Shown piece by piece: positions 34,801 to 46,100 of a stretch of DNA of 64,000 nucleotides. The translations under genes and the position numbers were made by a program. Positions within the stretch are counted from its first letter, which is position 1. Every line of letters starts with the position of its first letter. Source of the DNA: Siderastrea radians (taxonomy: Eukaryota; Cnidaria; Anthozoa; Scleractinia; Rhizangiidae); the NCBI GenBank assembly GCA_964017195.1, contig OZ024898.1, positions 9,871,130-9,935,129 of the forward strand, read 5' to 3'. The notes below the pieces were generated by a model. The model made no database searches, was not told where the DNA came from, and was given only the letters and a program-made list of their open reading frames with translations.

Positions 34801-35669
34801 TATTAGAATTCAATCAGTCACCATGGCTCAAACAATATATTGACTTCAATACACAAAAACGTACTCAAGCAAAAAATTCATTCGAAAAAGATTTCTTCAA
34901 GCTAATGAATAACTCAGTGTTTGGAAAGACAATGGAAAACATAAGAAAGCGTGTTGATGTCCGACTTATCACAGATGAAAAGAAATTATTGAAAATGGCT
35001 TCTAAACCAACTTATGTAAGTAGCAAAATATTCAATGAAAATCTGGTTGCAGTGCATAAGATCAAAGAAACGCTGACTCTGAACAGGCCGGCATATGTGG
35101 GTATGTGTATTCTTGATCTAAGTAAGACATTAATGTATGATTTTCATTATAACTACGTAAAAGAAAAGTATGGAGACAAAGCCAAGCTGCTCTTCACCGA
35201 CACAGACAGTCTGACATATGAGATTGAAGCCGAAGATGTGTACCAAGACTTTTGGAATGACAAAGATCGATTTGACAACAGCGACTATCCAGAAAACTCT
35301 CCGTATTTCGATAAGACAAACAAGAAGGTAATCGGTAAATTCAAGGATGAAGCAGCTGGAATACCAATCACAGAATTCGTCGGTTTGCGATCAAAAATGT
35401 ACAGTTACATAAAAGACAACCAGAAAGTAGGGAAAACAGCCAAGGGAATCAAGAAGAACATAATAAAGAACAATATCAAACATGAAGATTATAAAAATGT
35501 ATTAATTAATAACAAACAAATACATCATACCATGAAAACAATCAGAAGTATTAATCATCAACTAGGTAGTTACGAGCTCAATAAAGTGTCACTCAGCTGT
35601 TTCGACGATAAACGATATAGAGCAAACGATGGAATCAACAGTTTCTCTTACGGACATTATGCAATCTGA
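31875..35669 (+). CDS. Protein-primed DNA polymerase B of outer Polinton
   Basis: The start is ATG 31875 (a longer frame would need TTG 31833), preceded by ATCTATAGTATATATATATAG. The 1264 residues include an N-terminal region with PVPAPRT-type repeats (about 30-110), a C2H2 finger (FCMYCLQCF ... H-x4-C, about 381-403), exonuclease I YADFEA (about 436), an inserted endonuclease-VII-like zinc motif CHICDKKY ... RDHCHITGKYRG (about 538-576), exonuclease II HNLRGYD (about 587), exonuclease III YLNSDILLLADV (about 746), motif A YLDANNLYGW (about 844), motif B MNNSVFGKT (about 1012) and motif C FTDTDS (about 1108). It replicates the element from terminal protein. All catalytic motifs are intact, unlike the inner polymerase. 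Confidence 0.93.
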   Translation: MEKYNHINMNKKDLKKLSKSQLINLLLKQSVMKPKIIVVDGTKPVPAPRTYKPRPPVPTPRKSVKQMAKEYEENIILPPIEFMDDYKPVPAPRTKQHAVKKPVPTPRTKIEQTDKALKGYTKSYEISIKNNKDPLAQMQNTRNAIEHRVITLLNEMKGLKYVETLKVTFSKMSDGETVIKNAYFNSTPQTIINQIEIKEALQMFKQNILNLISQWISEGSGWTIQSVDSHYLNIVKYKPMKGSSYIQLPYELQNSAKGLINMKNEDNECFRWCHIRHINPQEKYPQRIKKVDKPYIEKLDYSGVEFPVSVKHYNKIEKQNSINISVFGYEDKQPYPIYVSKEKYEDHMELLLITENENKHYVLIKDFNKFMYNQTKHKERKHFCMYCLQCFSSEGVLNNHKENCIQVNGQQAIKMPDKDNNILKFNNFHKQQPVPFVIYADFEAITEKIQGCQQNNESSYTEAYQRHTDCGYGYKVVCCYDDKYTKPIQLYRGEKAVYKFMENMLEEVKYCKKVMKKHFDKPLRMTKEDEDEFKKATTCHICDKKYTEKDIRVRDHCHITGKYRGSAHQDCNLKLRINPKEIKIPVIFHNLRGYDSHFIMQEIGAIVKKHAYKNKKGEEKQMDINAIPNNMEKYMAFMLGNHLTFIDSFQFMSLSLDKLVSNLPAEALKYTNKKFKGKKFELMTRKGVYPYDYMDSFEKFNKTELPTKEEFYSILNNEHITDEDYNHAQNVWNTFQLQTMGEYHNLYLNSDILLLADVFENFRKTCLQYYKLDPCHYFTSPGLSWDAMLKMTNIQLELMTDIDMFQFIEKGMRGGISYIANRYGKANNKYMREYDEKAPSKYIMYLDANNLYGWAMSQYLPTGGFRWMTEKQINKINLAQYNEDSNKGLILEVDLEYPKELHDLHNDYPLGSEKVKVAESMLSEYCKKIQNKFKISTGLVHKLIPTLCDKEKYVLHYRNLQLYLDLGLKIKKVHRVLEFNQSPWLKQYIDFNTQKRTQAKNSFEKDFFKLMNNSVFGKTMENIRKRVDVRLITDEKKLLKMASKPTYVSSKIFNENLVAVHKIKETLTLNRPAYVGMCILDLSKTLMYDFHYNYVKEKYGDKAKLLFTDTDSLTYEIEAEDVYQDFWNDKDRFDNSDYPENSPYFDKTNKKVIGKFKDEAAGIPITEFVGLRSKMYSYIKDNQKVGKTAKGIKKNIIKNNIKHEDYKNVLINNKQIHHTMKTIRSINHQLGSYELNKVSLSCFDDKRYRANDGINSFSYGHYAI

Positions 35670-36107
35670 AGATGTGACGTCACGCCACAGCTGTGGCGTT
35701 TTGTGGCTTAATATTATTTAAACCCATTGAATTGATTCTTCTTCATTGTCCTTAAAAACAATAGCTATTAGTAATGACGTCACGCCACAGCTGTGGCGTT
35801 TTGTGGTTGACCGAGATCATACGATCGTCTCATGACATTGACACAATAGCTATTAGTAATGACGTCACGCCACAGCTGTGGCGTTCTGTGGTTGAATTGT
35901 TTGTATATGAGATTATATTTTATGTACTTACAAACATGACGTCACGCCACAGCTGTGGCGTTTTGTGGTTGACCGATATCATACGGTCGTCTCATGACAT
36001 TGACACAATAGCTATTAGTAATGACGTCACGCCACAGCTGTGGCGTTTTGTGGTTGAATTGACTGTCTGCTTTCCGAGAATTTTAAGACTTCCTGTTGTA
36101 TGAAGTC
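35670..36107. repeat. Five direct repeats of CRE plus a 16-bp palindrome
   Basis: TGACGTCA followed at once by the palindrome CGCCACAGCTGTGGCG occurs at 35675, 35775, 35860, 35937 and 36022 (spacing 100, 85, 77 and 85). Part of the spacer (TGACACAATAGCTATTAGTAA) is repeated too. It lies between the polymerase stop and the element end, so it is a subterminal repeat array, perhaps for replication-protein or host CREB/ATF binding. Confidence 0.8.
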
Positions 36108-36319
36108 ACGCGATGGAAAATGCGTTCGTTTCCACATGAAATAAAAACATATAGATTCCATCAGATGTAAATAAATATAGTTCTCCAAATAATTGAAAAA
36201 TGCATTCGTTTCCATATGAAATAAAAACATATAGATTTACATAAAATAATACCATAAAATAATTCAATCAGATGTAAACCATCAGATGGAAACCATCAGA
36301 TGGAAACCATCAGATGGAA
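36108..36319. repeat. AT-rich subterminal repeats
   Basis: Two copies of a block with ATGAAATAAAAACATATAGA (about 36120-36160 and 36200-36240) are followed by tandem copies of CCATCAGATGGAAA (about 36275-36319), whose CCATCnGATGG core is itself palindromic. No gene. Confidence 0.7.
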
Positions 36320-36393
36320 AGTAGATATATAGTTGGGTTTGGTATCAGCGCATTTTCACAAAATGCGCTGGTACCCCCAACTATATAACTACT
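36320..36393. repeat. Terminal palindrome, predicted right end of outer Polinton
   Basis: Arms of 37 and 34 bases (AGTAGATATATAGTTGGG ... and its reverse ending ATATAACTACT) surround a 3-base loop between TTTT and AAAA. Read inward from 36393 the end begins AGTAGTTATATAG, the same AGTAG start as the inner element. A terminal hairpin-capable repeat is unusual for a Polinton. An independent foldback insertion is the alternative. Confidence 0.6.
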
Positions 36394-36439
36394 CACATCC
36401 TTGACAACACATGTGAAACTTGCGCATATCAATACAAGA

Positions 36440-38875
36440 ATAATTGACCGCGTGTCGCGATCGGTTGTAAGACTGGGGTTTTTCATCGAGGTACCACACA
36501 TGAGAAAAGAGATTAAAGCAACAGGCCATTGGCCGAGCGCTTTTACTTTTTCCCAATGTTTCAAGACCCTGACGAATTCAAACAGAATTGCAGGGGTTTT
36601 TAAAATGACTTTTCAATCGGGTATGCGATGAAAATTTATCTGCGTTTTTACATTGCATTGACGTCCTATCTCAGTTAAGTTCACAGTCGATTTTCCTATA
36701 CAAATGGATAGAGATTTATCTCCTCCTCCCAGAATGTTATAATTGTCATGTTACAGTGTAAAAGTGCCTAGTGTTGTAAGGTGCGGCACAATAATCTGGG
36801 ACTGTGAATGGTGTCCACCCCGTTTTAGCTTTGGGAATTGTAAATGCGTACTGTAATTCACACTGAAAATAAGCTTTTATATTTACAATTATCGTAATTT
36901 TTTAAATAGAAAGACATTGATTTACCTGCGTTTCAGCGCTTTTTAAGCCCTTTTGATAGAGATTTGCATCAGAACGCAGACGGTTTGTTCATGCAATTTC
37001 AAATGTTAGGGTCTCAAGCGCGTTGGAATCTGGTCTAGTTTAACGGCTCGAGTTTCAAGAGACTACCGGGCTAATTTAGATCTGGGGTTAGTTTTTCGAT
37101 GTGCTTGAAAAGATTGTATTTGAAATCGCACGGAGAAATTAAAGCATCTCCTCTCTGCTGCAAATCCCTTCCAATGAGTAAATAGCTATAAAGCACGCGG
37201 GTTTTCTGTGATAGTAAACTTCTTGAGCACCTGTGACTGACAAATTTCGTTCAAACAAATGATACGAACTTGACCACCACACGGTTTGGTTCCAACAGCA
37301 AGTTTATTTTACACCAGCGCTTTTACTATTGCACCTTTTTCATCAGAGTGACCAAACGCGAGAAAAGAATAGAATAATAGGTCTGCATAAGGGACCAGTT
37401 GGAGCACATGTTGCATCAGGAAACCCACTGTCGAGAAAAGAGTTGAACGAAGTCCTCAGGCTTCTTGGTCAGTTGTTGATCGCCGGGAGAGACTCTGGCG
37501 TAATGGGAAAAAATGATTTTTTGATCGGCTGTTCACTGTAACAAAACTAAGAACTGTTAACCGCAGGATTCAAGCGGAAAAAATTTCAATACTACAGAGT
37601 CTCTCGCGGCGACCACCCGCTGACCAAGAAATCTGAGGACTGTGGGTGTGAGACTGTCTAGATCTTCACAGCGGTCAAACGCAAAAAGCTACGTCACGTT
37701 TTTGAGAGCCTTGAAGTTTGAATCAGTTCAGACTTTTACAAGCGCGAAGTTCTTATGAAAACGATACATAAAATGTCCCGATAAAGAAAATTTCGTCGAC
37801 AAAACTTGTGAATGCCAGTTACTTCATTCTGAACGCTTGCTCGAAGTAAAAACTTAGGTTCTCAGAAATGGCGTTAAGTTTTGTGATTAAAGTGAAACTT
37901 TCGACATTTCTCTGTATTTTCATTTGTAAAATTATGTCGGGAACTGCGCACGCGTCGTGTGTTTGACCGCTGTGAAGTCTAGATCCCAAGGTTGCGGCTC
38001 CTGGGTCAGTGGACTATCCCCTATCAACTGCTGACCAGAATGCCTGAGCTGGAGATTCTGAATACAACAAGCAAGCGTTGAATGATGGGTTAAATAGCGA
38101 TCTTAAATAAACACTATAGGGGACTTCCTTTATAGCCAAAGTTTGAAGTGATTGATATCCTGATGCAGGAATTGTCTCCAATCTACTAGTAGATTTGTCT
38201 ACTAAGCCAGAAGCTAAAAAAAAAATAGGAAGGAAAAAAAGTCTATTCTTCTGATCAAATCATAAGGCACGATTACGATTTTTTTACGCCTATGAAAATA
38301 CACAAAGCTAATAAAAAGCTTATTTTTATTGTACTTTTAAACTTAATATTCCTCTTGGCTTTTCTATTTTTTTCGTTTACCAACTCAGCCCAGTCCCTTG
38401 GCATTCCCTTTCTTCACTGGTGCAGAGGGAGGTGTGCGCAAGGTTGACGTAATGGCAGTCGTAGGAAAATCGGGTGAGTAGGAGGGAATACCTAGGCATC
38501 AGGCTGTACTAGCTAAGAATATGTAGGAAAGGATACTGAATGGCTAAATGCGACTAATTAATATAAATGCGGTTAAACATTGAAACTAAAATTAAAAGTT
38601 TAATTTTTTTAAGCTTACTTATTTAGTTAGTAGGCCTCATTGCACCAGATGGCGCATAAGGCTCCTAGAGTTTCCTGTAAACTAATGTGGGAGTGGGATG
38701 ATCAGCTCCACACCCAAACCCCAGCCTGGAGGGGGAGGGGCTGTCCGTTATCAGTCCCCTTCCCCTTGACCAATCTGGCATGGTTCAACCTACCAGGGTC
38801 AGACGTCCCAGTCGGCATTGCCTCTGGGATCATTATGGCACCCAAACTTAACCACTTGTGACAAGGCTGGCAAAA
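36440..38875. repeat. Host repeat segment, copy 1
   Basis: It shares, in order and orientation, long matching stretches with 54990-58125 (for example ACATTGATTTACCTGCGTTT at about 36914 and 56486, CAACAGCAAGTTTATTTTAC at about 37297 and 56868, and CAACTCAGCCCAGTCCCTTG at about 38381 and 57631). Identity looks like roughly 70-75 per cent by eye. No coding frame is supported. Confidence 0.75.
37451..37641. mobile_element. Foldback MITE in copy 1
   Basis: AGTCCTCAGGCTTCTTGGTC at the left and the reverse-complement-like end near 37620-37641 form imperfect inverted arms of about 50 bp around TCGCCGGGAGAGACTCTG. The same block is absent from copy 2 of the host segment. Confidence 0.6.
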
Positions 38876-40378
38876 ATAGTACAAAGCTTGATTAATACTA
38901 CAGCAGGTTCTGTGAGCGGTCTGAGTTCAGCGCCGTAACACGCATTGCTTTGTTTTTTCAATAATTATATATTTCATTATTGAATGTGAGCTGCCAGAAG
39001 CCGCTCGTGTTGGCGATTTGGGTTTCTCGGTTGCTTGTTGGAAGCCTTCGCTTGTCTGGTGCACTTTCACTTTGTTTGAAAAAATAACGAAAAAATGACC
39101 ACTGCGCGAACGGATTAATAAAATCAGACATTTCGATTTACTTTTAAGTTATATTGGAGGTTAATAGCGGAAATTTTATGTTTTGGTTTTTGAACTCCAG
39201 ACTATTTTGCAAGAAATTGATCTTTAAAGGGACAACGAGTCCTGTTATCCGGGACACAACAAAGTTTGTCACGTTAAATGCACTTGACCCCAAATTTATC
39301 AACGTCCTCTTCTTAGTTTTATCAAGAGAAAATAAGGGGACAGAGAGGGTCACTGCCAGACCAGGCTTTGGGATATGTCAAGTTCGGAAAAGTTATTTTT
39401 AGACGGCCATTTGCAACGGAAGTCTGAATTCAGGACGTCCACATAAAGGCAACCTCGATCTGTTGTTTGAAGTACCATTCAAAATTTTGCTTGTAATGGC
39501 GGACCAAGTGGTCTTACGTTTTGTCGATGAAAACGACTTCGAAAAACAAAGGAAATGGTATTGATGCGGACGTTTCGGGAAACAGGCTTCCGTTCAAAAG
39601 CCAGTCTATAAATAACTTTTGTGGAATTGACATATCCCAGCCAACGCCCTCAGAATCCCTCTCTGTCCCCTTATTTTCTCTTGGTTTTATGTATTCCCCT
39701 CACTTACCATTTAGTTTGAGGCTAATCGACAAAGGAAATGAGCAGAGATTGTTTCAAAGGAGATTGAAGCAGTGAGTCGGTTATTTTGCAATAAAATGAG
39801 CTTATACAAGTAATCTCTATGTTCCTGACGATGGAAAATAGGTCATTCTATAATACATGTTTTCCTGATCCCTCATGACCTCTCGGTCCTGTTCGTTGAA
39901 TTTTCCATAGCGTAACCTTCAAGATCCACTTTCAATTGTATTTTTTCTTTTAAATTAGAAAAGATATTTATTTTTTCCGTATTTTTCCCATTTTTAATTA
40001 GGTTGGTTAACACACCATTTTGACCTTCTTTTAGCTTGTGTGGTCGAATGTAAGAAATGTAATATAATTTATGGAAAATAGAGGAAAAAATTAGAAGTGA
40101 TTTAGAGTGCTTTGAGCCCTAACTGCTCTGGCTTGCCGTGATGGCGGTCTAAATTAAATTTACATCGTGTGTAAGTATACTTAACCGCTTCAATTCCCCT
40201 CTCCCCGCCCCGTAACTCCCACAATCGCCCATCAAGCACAAGGCAATGCAAAAAAAAAAAAAAAAAAAAAAAAAAGAAAAAAGGTTACTACATAAATAAG
40301 AAAGAATAAAAACTTTTAGGGCTAACGTTATCTGTTTATAAGTGGATTATTTTAAGGAGATATATGCTCATGTAGCAT
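38876..40378. other. Host intergenic region with an inverted repeat
   Basis: No gene is supported. An inverted repeat pairs about 39320-39420 (AGAAAATAAGGGGACAGAGA, then GGGATATGTCAA) with about 39575-39690, a likely foldback element. A run of about 25 A lies at 40250-40275. Confidence 0.55.
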
Positions 40379-40804
40379 GTGGCACTAAATTTTTGCGGGA
40401 GTTTAGTTTTTCGGATTGGCGATTTTTTGTGTTTTGCGGGAGCTAGTTTTTGCGATTGGAAAAGTCAGGTCTTTCTTGCTGAGAATTAATTTTGCGTCTT
40501 TCTGGAGGTCGCTTTCAAAAACAACTCATAACATCAACATGCGAATGTAAAACAGATTAGTCAGTGACACTCGTTACAATGGATCGACAATAACTAAACT
40601 ATCACTAGATGTATTATTATTCACCGAGTTATCTATAGGCTTTTCTCCTTCAAACCGGTATTTTTGTATATAATTTCTACAGTTCAGTAAATTTTTGCGG
40701 AAAAAATTGCGGTAATTTTATTTTGCGGGATCTTTTTGTTTAAGGATCGCGAAAAAACGCCCCAAAATCGCAAAAATTAGAAGCCGCAAAACTTCAGTGC
40801 CACA
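40379..40804. mobile_element. Foldback MITE with GTGGCACT ends
   Basis: The left end GTGGCACTAAATTTTTGCGG and the right end, read in reverse, GTGGCACTGAAGTTTTGCGG form terminal inverted repeats; more TTTTGCGG repeats occur inside. About 425 bp, non-coding. Confidence 0.7.
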
Positions 40805-40959
40805 CGGTGTAGTCTGTCCTGTGTGCCTGCTTGACTTACATTAAGGTAGATAACACTTGAATATTCGGCTTGGGCAGATTAAAATCGATTTAGACCGCGG
40901 TTTTGATAAACCACGTCCAAGTACTTTGGTTAAATAACCGGCCCTGAAAGTTTCAGTGG

Positions 40960-41520
40960 TCCTTAGTGATCTCTTTTGAAAATCACACAAAGAAAACACC
41001 CTCTACAATGCCTGAAATGATCCACCCATATTTATGTTTAACCTGCTAAGACCATAGCCTCCCACGCAGTCGTTGTTAGGGGAGTCGTAGGGAGGATGGT
41101 AATACGACTCCCCTAAAAACGACTGCGTGGGGGGCTGCTAAGCCCAGTAAGCGTGTGTGATTCTTGTAAAAGGAGAAGGTTTTTCAGCAATTAACGTATC
41201 CCGAGGTATAAAGGGCCACTGTTGGTTTGCAAACCAGTATCACCATAATTACCAAAATCATCTTCTCCATTTGAGGCATCAATAAAGGAAGCCTCGTTAA
41301 CCTCTCTTATCCCAGTCCCGTGATCAGCACGGGCTCAATTGGTGCCTCCTCAACCAATTGCGCCGTAATGATCGCGTTTGAAAATTTGCACAAAGAAAAC
41401 GTCCTTTACGATGCCTGAAATCATCCACCCCAATTTATTTTTAGCCCGCTTGATGCATTCGTGATTCTTGTTAAAGGAGGAACTGAGGTTTCAACAATTA
41501 ACCCTATTTAGCCTGGGGGG
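40960..41520. repeat. Tandem duplication of 3' gene region with a nested palindromic MITE
   Basis: ACACAAAGAAAACACCCTCT ... CTGAAATGATCCACCC (from about 40985) recurs as CACAAAGAAAACGTCCTTTA ... CTGAAATCATCCACCC (from about 41388). At 41056-41136 a palindrome (AGCCTCCCACGCAGTCGTTG with its inverted copy ending in GGGGGGCT) is inserted in the first copy. Confidence 0.65.
41191..41360 (-). pseudogene. Relic of the last exon of the PAN/EGF/fibrinogen-like gene
   Basis: The minus-strand translation matches the last about 55 codons of the exon at 42087-42743 (DHGTGIREVNEASF ... GEDDFGNYGD) with the same terminal IR-stop. TGA codons replace a conserved Cys and a neighbouring codon. It is a decayed tandem copy lying downstream of the real gene. 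Confidence 0.8.
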
Positions 41521-42086
41521 GGGGAGCACATTGTGCCCGCGCTGACTTTGACGAACTATAACTTTTAAACAGCTAGCCGAATAATCACTAAATCTCGTGA
41601 CTTTTCCCAAAATTCATCAGAGAAAATTTTTCTGTGTCAATGATGCGCCTATGAGGATTGACGTTTCCATAGCAACCGACTTCTCAGGAGTGTATTTTGA
41701 CTATTTTCAGTCGTTTTTCAGTCTTTTTTTCAGTTTTTACCCTTCGTTTGTGAGAAAAAGATAATCCTTTGCTTTTTTGTGCTTATTTTGATTAAGTATG
41801 TTTCCTAGAACAAATTCATATATTTTCGATGTCGTCATTGCCAACTGTATGACTGCAGGCTCGGGATCCGAGATGGTGGTCTCAAATTCAAAATGGCGGA
41901 TTTGTGACGCCATTATGACGTCATAACACGTCATAATTGACACATCATAATACCAATCTGTTAAGCTAATGGCGTACTAAAAACGTGCCAACTTTCATCA
42001 CAAGAGCGTTAATAGTTATCCGGATCTGTAGGGGTGGGGGGGCACAAAGTGCTCAGAAACTCAAAAAAAGCCCAGGCGAAATAGGG

Positions 42087-43083
42087 TTAACGTATCCAAA
42101 GGTTTAAAGAGTAGCTATTAGTGAGCACACTAGCACTCCCGACAGCAGTAAAGTTACCAAAATCACCTTCTCCGATTCCGTTGTCATTAAAGGAAGCGGA
42201 GTCAGCCTCTGTTATTCCAATCCCGTGATCAGCACGTGCACAATTGCTGCCTCCTCCGCCAGTCATCATCACTGCCCCATCAGCACCCCAGTTACACCAG
42301 AATCCAATACCGTTGGCGCTTTGGATTTCTCCACTGCACGAGGCTTGTACGAAGCCTTCAGTTGTCTGGTACTGGCCTCCATATTGAATCGTGCAATTTC
42401 CCTGACACTCGTTACTGGCCCGAACGGCGCCGTTTCTGAAGTCCCCATAGCTCGTGATTTTCGACCTCAATGTTTGGCCACCCAGACAGTCACTGGTGGT
42501 CTGCAACAGTGCAGTGTGCTGAGGGTCATCACTGCGCGTGATCTTGAATTCGTTACCGCTGACCAGCCAGAATGCTGCAGATATCATGTCAGTATTGCTT
42601 GATGGATGGGTTGTACTTCCAAACGCAAAATTCCTATCATACCACCAAGACCCAGTGTCGTCCATCCAGGTTTTAGCGTCATCGTTTGAAAACCGAGCAA
42701 TGAGAGTCCATCCTTGACCAGAAGATGTCATATCACAATAAACCTGATAGAGAGGTAGTTAACACTTCTATTCAAGTCCGGTGGGTGAGCACCCTTTCCT
42801 GTCACAGAACGCAATTTCACTCCCCTCCCCTTCCCAAATTTCTTACTCTGGGTTCCACCTCATACGAAAGTCTACTGATGTTAATAAATTCGCAGTTGTC
42901 AGTTCACTGATCCCGAGGTTAGCTAAAGTGCAAATTTTACCTTATCGACGGGATTCATAAATGATACTTTTGGAACGAATCGGATTTAATCTATGATACT
43001 TTTTGTAATCAATCTGAATAAAAGGGGGGGAGGCAACTATTTGATTTATTGACTGATTGATTGACTGATTGATTGATTGATTG

Positions 43084-43125
<42 letters not shown>

Positions 43126-46100
43126 GATATGGCGTCAGGAGGAAAACGGTTTGCTTTTCGGTCATTACACACGCCTTGCATTACGTCATAACCTAGAAAG
43201 ACAAACTGTCTTGTCAGCCCTCGCACTCATCCCATAACTGCATATCGCTAATACGACCATGCATAAGCTTAGAACTAAACAGACACGGTCATTAATAAAG
43301 AAATGGACAAGTAAAGACAAGAGAAAAAATCATGTCACCTCTTTTCACGTAATCTAAGCATGATGAAGGTGTTTGTTGTGTTACAATATTTCGAAACCTT
43401 AAGATTTACCTTTGCTAGATAGCCTGTGATGTGTTCTACAAGACCAGGTAAACAATGCTGGGGGCCGATGACGTCATCCAATACGGCTGCCAAGGTGGCC
43501 AACATATTGGATTTTACTTAAAATTAGATATCATAAAAAAGACGGCGAAAATTGAAACTCTTTGGCGCTAGACATGTAACATGTGACATAACTAAGCAGT
43601 TTGCTGCTATTTGTTGACTTTTTATGCGTTTTCGCAGAAAAAAGGTGAAAAACACGCCTTTTTCTTCAAAATGGCTTGACCACATACTACTTATGACGTC
43701 ATATCTTGTAACCATATCAACCGATTCTCACCAAACCTTTGCCAAAATGTTTATGAGGTGTACGCATAAAGCTACTGAGAACGGTAGGTGCTGATAACAA
43801 ATAATCTTAAGTAAATTGAGGGAAAGCCTTACAATAAGGGATGCCACCCAACCCCCCTATATGTACGCCCGAGAGTTATTATTAATAAAATTATTAGCCA
43901 GGGAAAGTAATCAGTGTTGTCAGTAATTCTACGAGAGGTGGACACTAAAATGTTTAGTAATTTAAACTGTGTATGAAATTCTATTTCTAGGTATCAAGTT
44001 ATTAGGGTAGAGGTCAAGGAAACGAGGTTTTCCATTGAGTATTTTAATTTTATCCATAAATATCATCCGGTTTCCTATCTACACCATTTAAATTATTAGA
44101 CAGTAATTACATATTTGGAACTAAAAGGTTACAAAATTAGGCGTGTCTAGTAAAAGTTACCATCTGAATCAAAATTTCTGAGTGTAAGAAATTTACCTGA
44201 AGAGTAGAAGAAGTTGTATGTATTGTGAAGCTTCCATCACTAGATTGGGAATCACTTCTTTTTATTGCATCGCACGAGCTCGCTTTAGGGAAGAAGAGAA
44301 GAAATAGTCAAATTTAAAATAAGTAGATATATTTTGTGGTATTAACTTATATTAGTTTTCAGTTTTCATTCTTTTCTTACCTTTACACGTTTTCCCATCC
44401 CCACTGAATCCCACCCTACAGGAACAAAGATACGATCCTTCATTGTTCTGACAGTTGGCATTGACGTCACATGGGGTGGGAATAGCACTGCACTCGTTGA
44501 CATCTAACAAAGCAAAGAGATGACGAATCATCGGATAACAAGATGAAGGGTGATCAAACAGGTCTTAAAGAGACAACAATTGGATTCTTATTGGCTTTGC
44601 TAAAAGCAATGGCTTTTTCACTCTGTATATAAAATGCATGATATGTCATGTATTTTTTTTTTATATACCTTGGCACGTTTTGCCGTCCCCACTGAATCCC
44701 ACCCTACAGGAACAAAGATACGATCCTTCATTGTTGTGACAGTTAGCATTGACGTCACATGGGGTAGGAATAGCACTGCACTCGTTGATATCTAACAAAG
44801 AGATAATGAATCAGCAGATAAGAAGTTGTTAGGTGTTTAAACATGTCTAAAAGAGAATACGGCTGGATTTGGATTTGCTTTGCTAAAAGCAATGGCTTTT
44901 TCACTCCGTATATAAATTGCATGATGTCTTAGTTATTTATCTTTTTTTTCATACCTTGGCACATTTTGCCGTCTCCACTGAATCCCACCCTACAGGAACA
45001 AAGGTACGATCCTTCATTGTTCTGACAGTTGGCATTGACGTCACATGGGGCGGGAATAGCACTGCACTCGTTGACATCTAACAAAGCAAAGAGATGACGA
45101 ATTATCGGATAACAAGATGAAGGATGATCAAACAGGTCTTAAAGATACAACAATTGGATTCTTATTGGCTTTGCTAAAAGCAATGTCTTTTTCACTCGGT
45201 ATATAAAATGCATGATATGTCATTTATCTTTTTTTATACCTTCGCACGTTTTGCCGTCCCCACTGAATCCCACCCTACAGGAACAAAGATACGATCCTTC
45301 ATTGTTGTGACAGTTAGCATTGACGTCACATGGGGTAGGAATAGCACTGCACTCGTTGATATCTAACAAAGAGATAATGAATCAGCAGATAAGAAGTTGT
45401 TAGGTGTTTAAACAGGTCTGAAAGAGAATACGACTGGATTTGGATTTGCTTTGCTAAAAGCAATGGCTTTTTCACTCCGTATATAAATTGCATGATGTCT
45501 TATTTATTTATCTTTTTTTCATACCTTGGCACATTTTGCCGTCTCCACTGAATCCCACCCTACAGGAACAAAGGTACGATCCTTCATTGTTCTTACAGTT
45601 GGCATTGATGTCACACGGAGCAGGAATAGTACTGCACTCGTTAATATCTACAAAAAAAATTGAAAACCGTTATTTATATTAAATGTTCATTACTAATATT
45701 TTGCGATTATGCAATAGACAAAAATGCTCACGATAGTTTCAGAGCGGTATACAACTAGGTGGAATAAAGACAAAAGAGAAAATTCAGAAAGATATCAGGT
45801 GTCAACATATTATATAGTAGTCATGCTTTCGTGAAAGTAGATGTGAAAGCTCAATATATTTTTCGCTTTAAATCCATCCCTTAAAATGATTCAAGCATTT
45901 CAAGTTTACAAAGACGTGTAACGCACATTGAACGTTAGATTAAAATGTTAAAAAAACAGTCAATCTACTAGTTTTGGAATTACAGCTCCCGTAACAAAGA
46001 TGTCACCTAAACATGAGACAAAATCAACATGTAAAAAAAAACCCTTTTGTAACATGAAATAAAATCGAGTGAAATTTTCCTGGAAAGTACTCTTATTCCA

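Larger units (their letters stand above)
1..36393 (+). mobile_element. Outer Polinton/Maverick (adintovirus-like) element, left end outside window, split by inner element
   Basis: The AT-rich flanks 1-9341 and 31139-36393 together encode the diagnostic Polinton set: protein-primed DNA polymerase B, retroviral-type integrase with chromodomain, adenain-like protease, packaging ATPase, and major and minor capsid proteins. The inner element (9342-31138) interrupts it. The right boundary is inferred from a terminal palindrome ending in CTACT at 36393, so that the inverted end reads AGTAGTTATATAG, similar to the AGTAGTAAAG start of the inner element. The matching left terminus is not in the window, so the boundary and the predicted target duplication (next six bases, cacatc) are unproven. 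Confidence 0.85.

Noticed and set aside
35675..36045. CRISPR-like array
   Set aside because: Repeats are palindromic but spacers are themselves repeated and vary in length, there are no cas genes, and the context is an animal transposon.
39144..39775. Short ORFs near 39150-39775
   Set aside because: They fall in a foldback repeat and have no motif.
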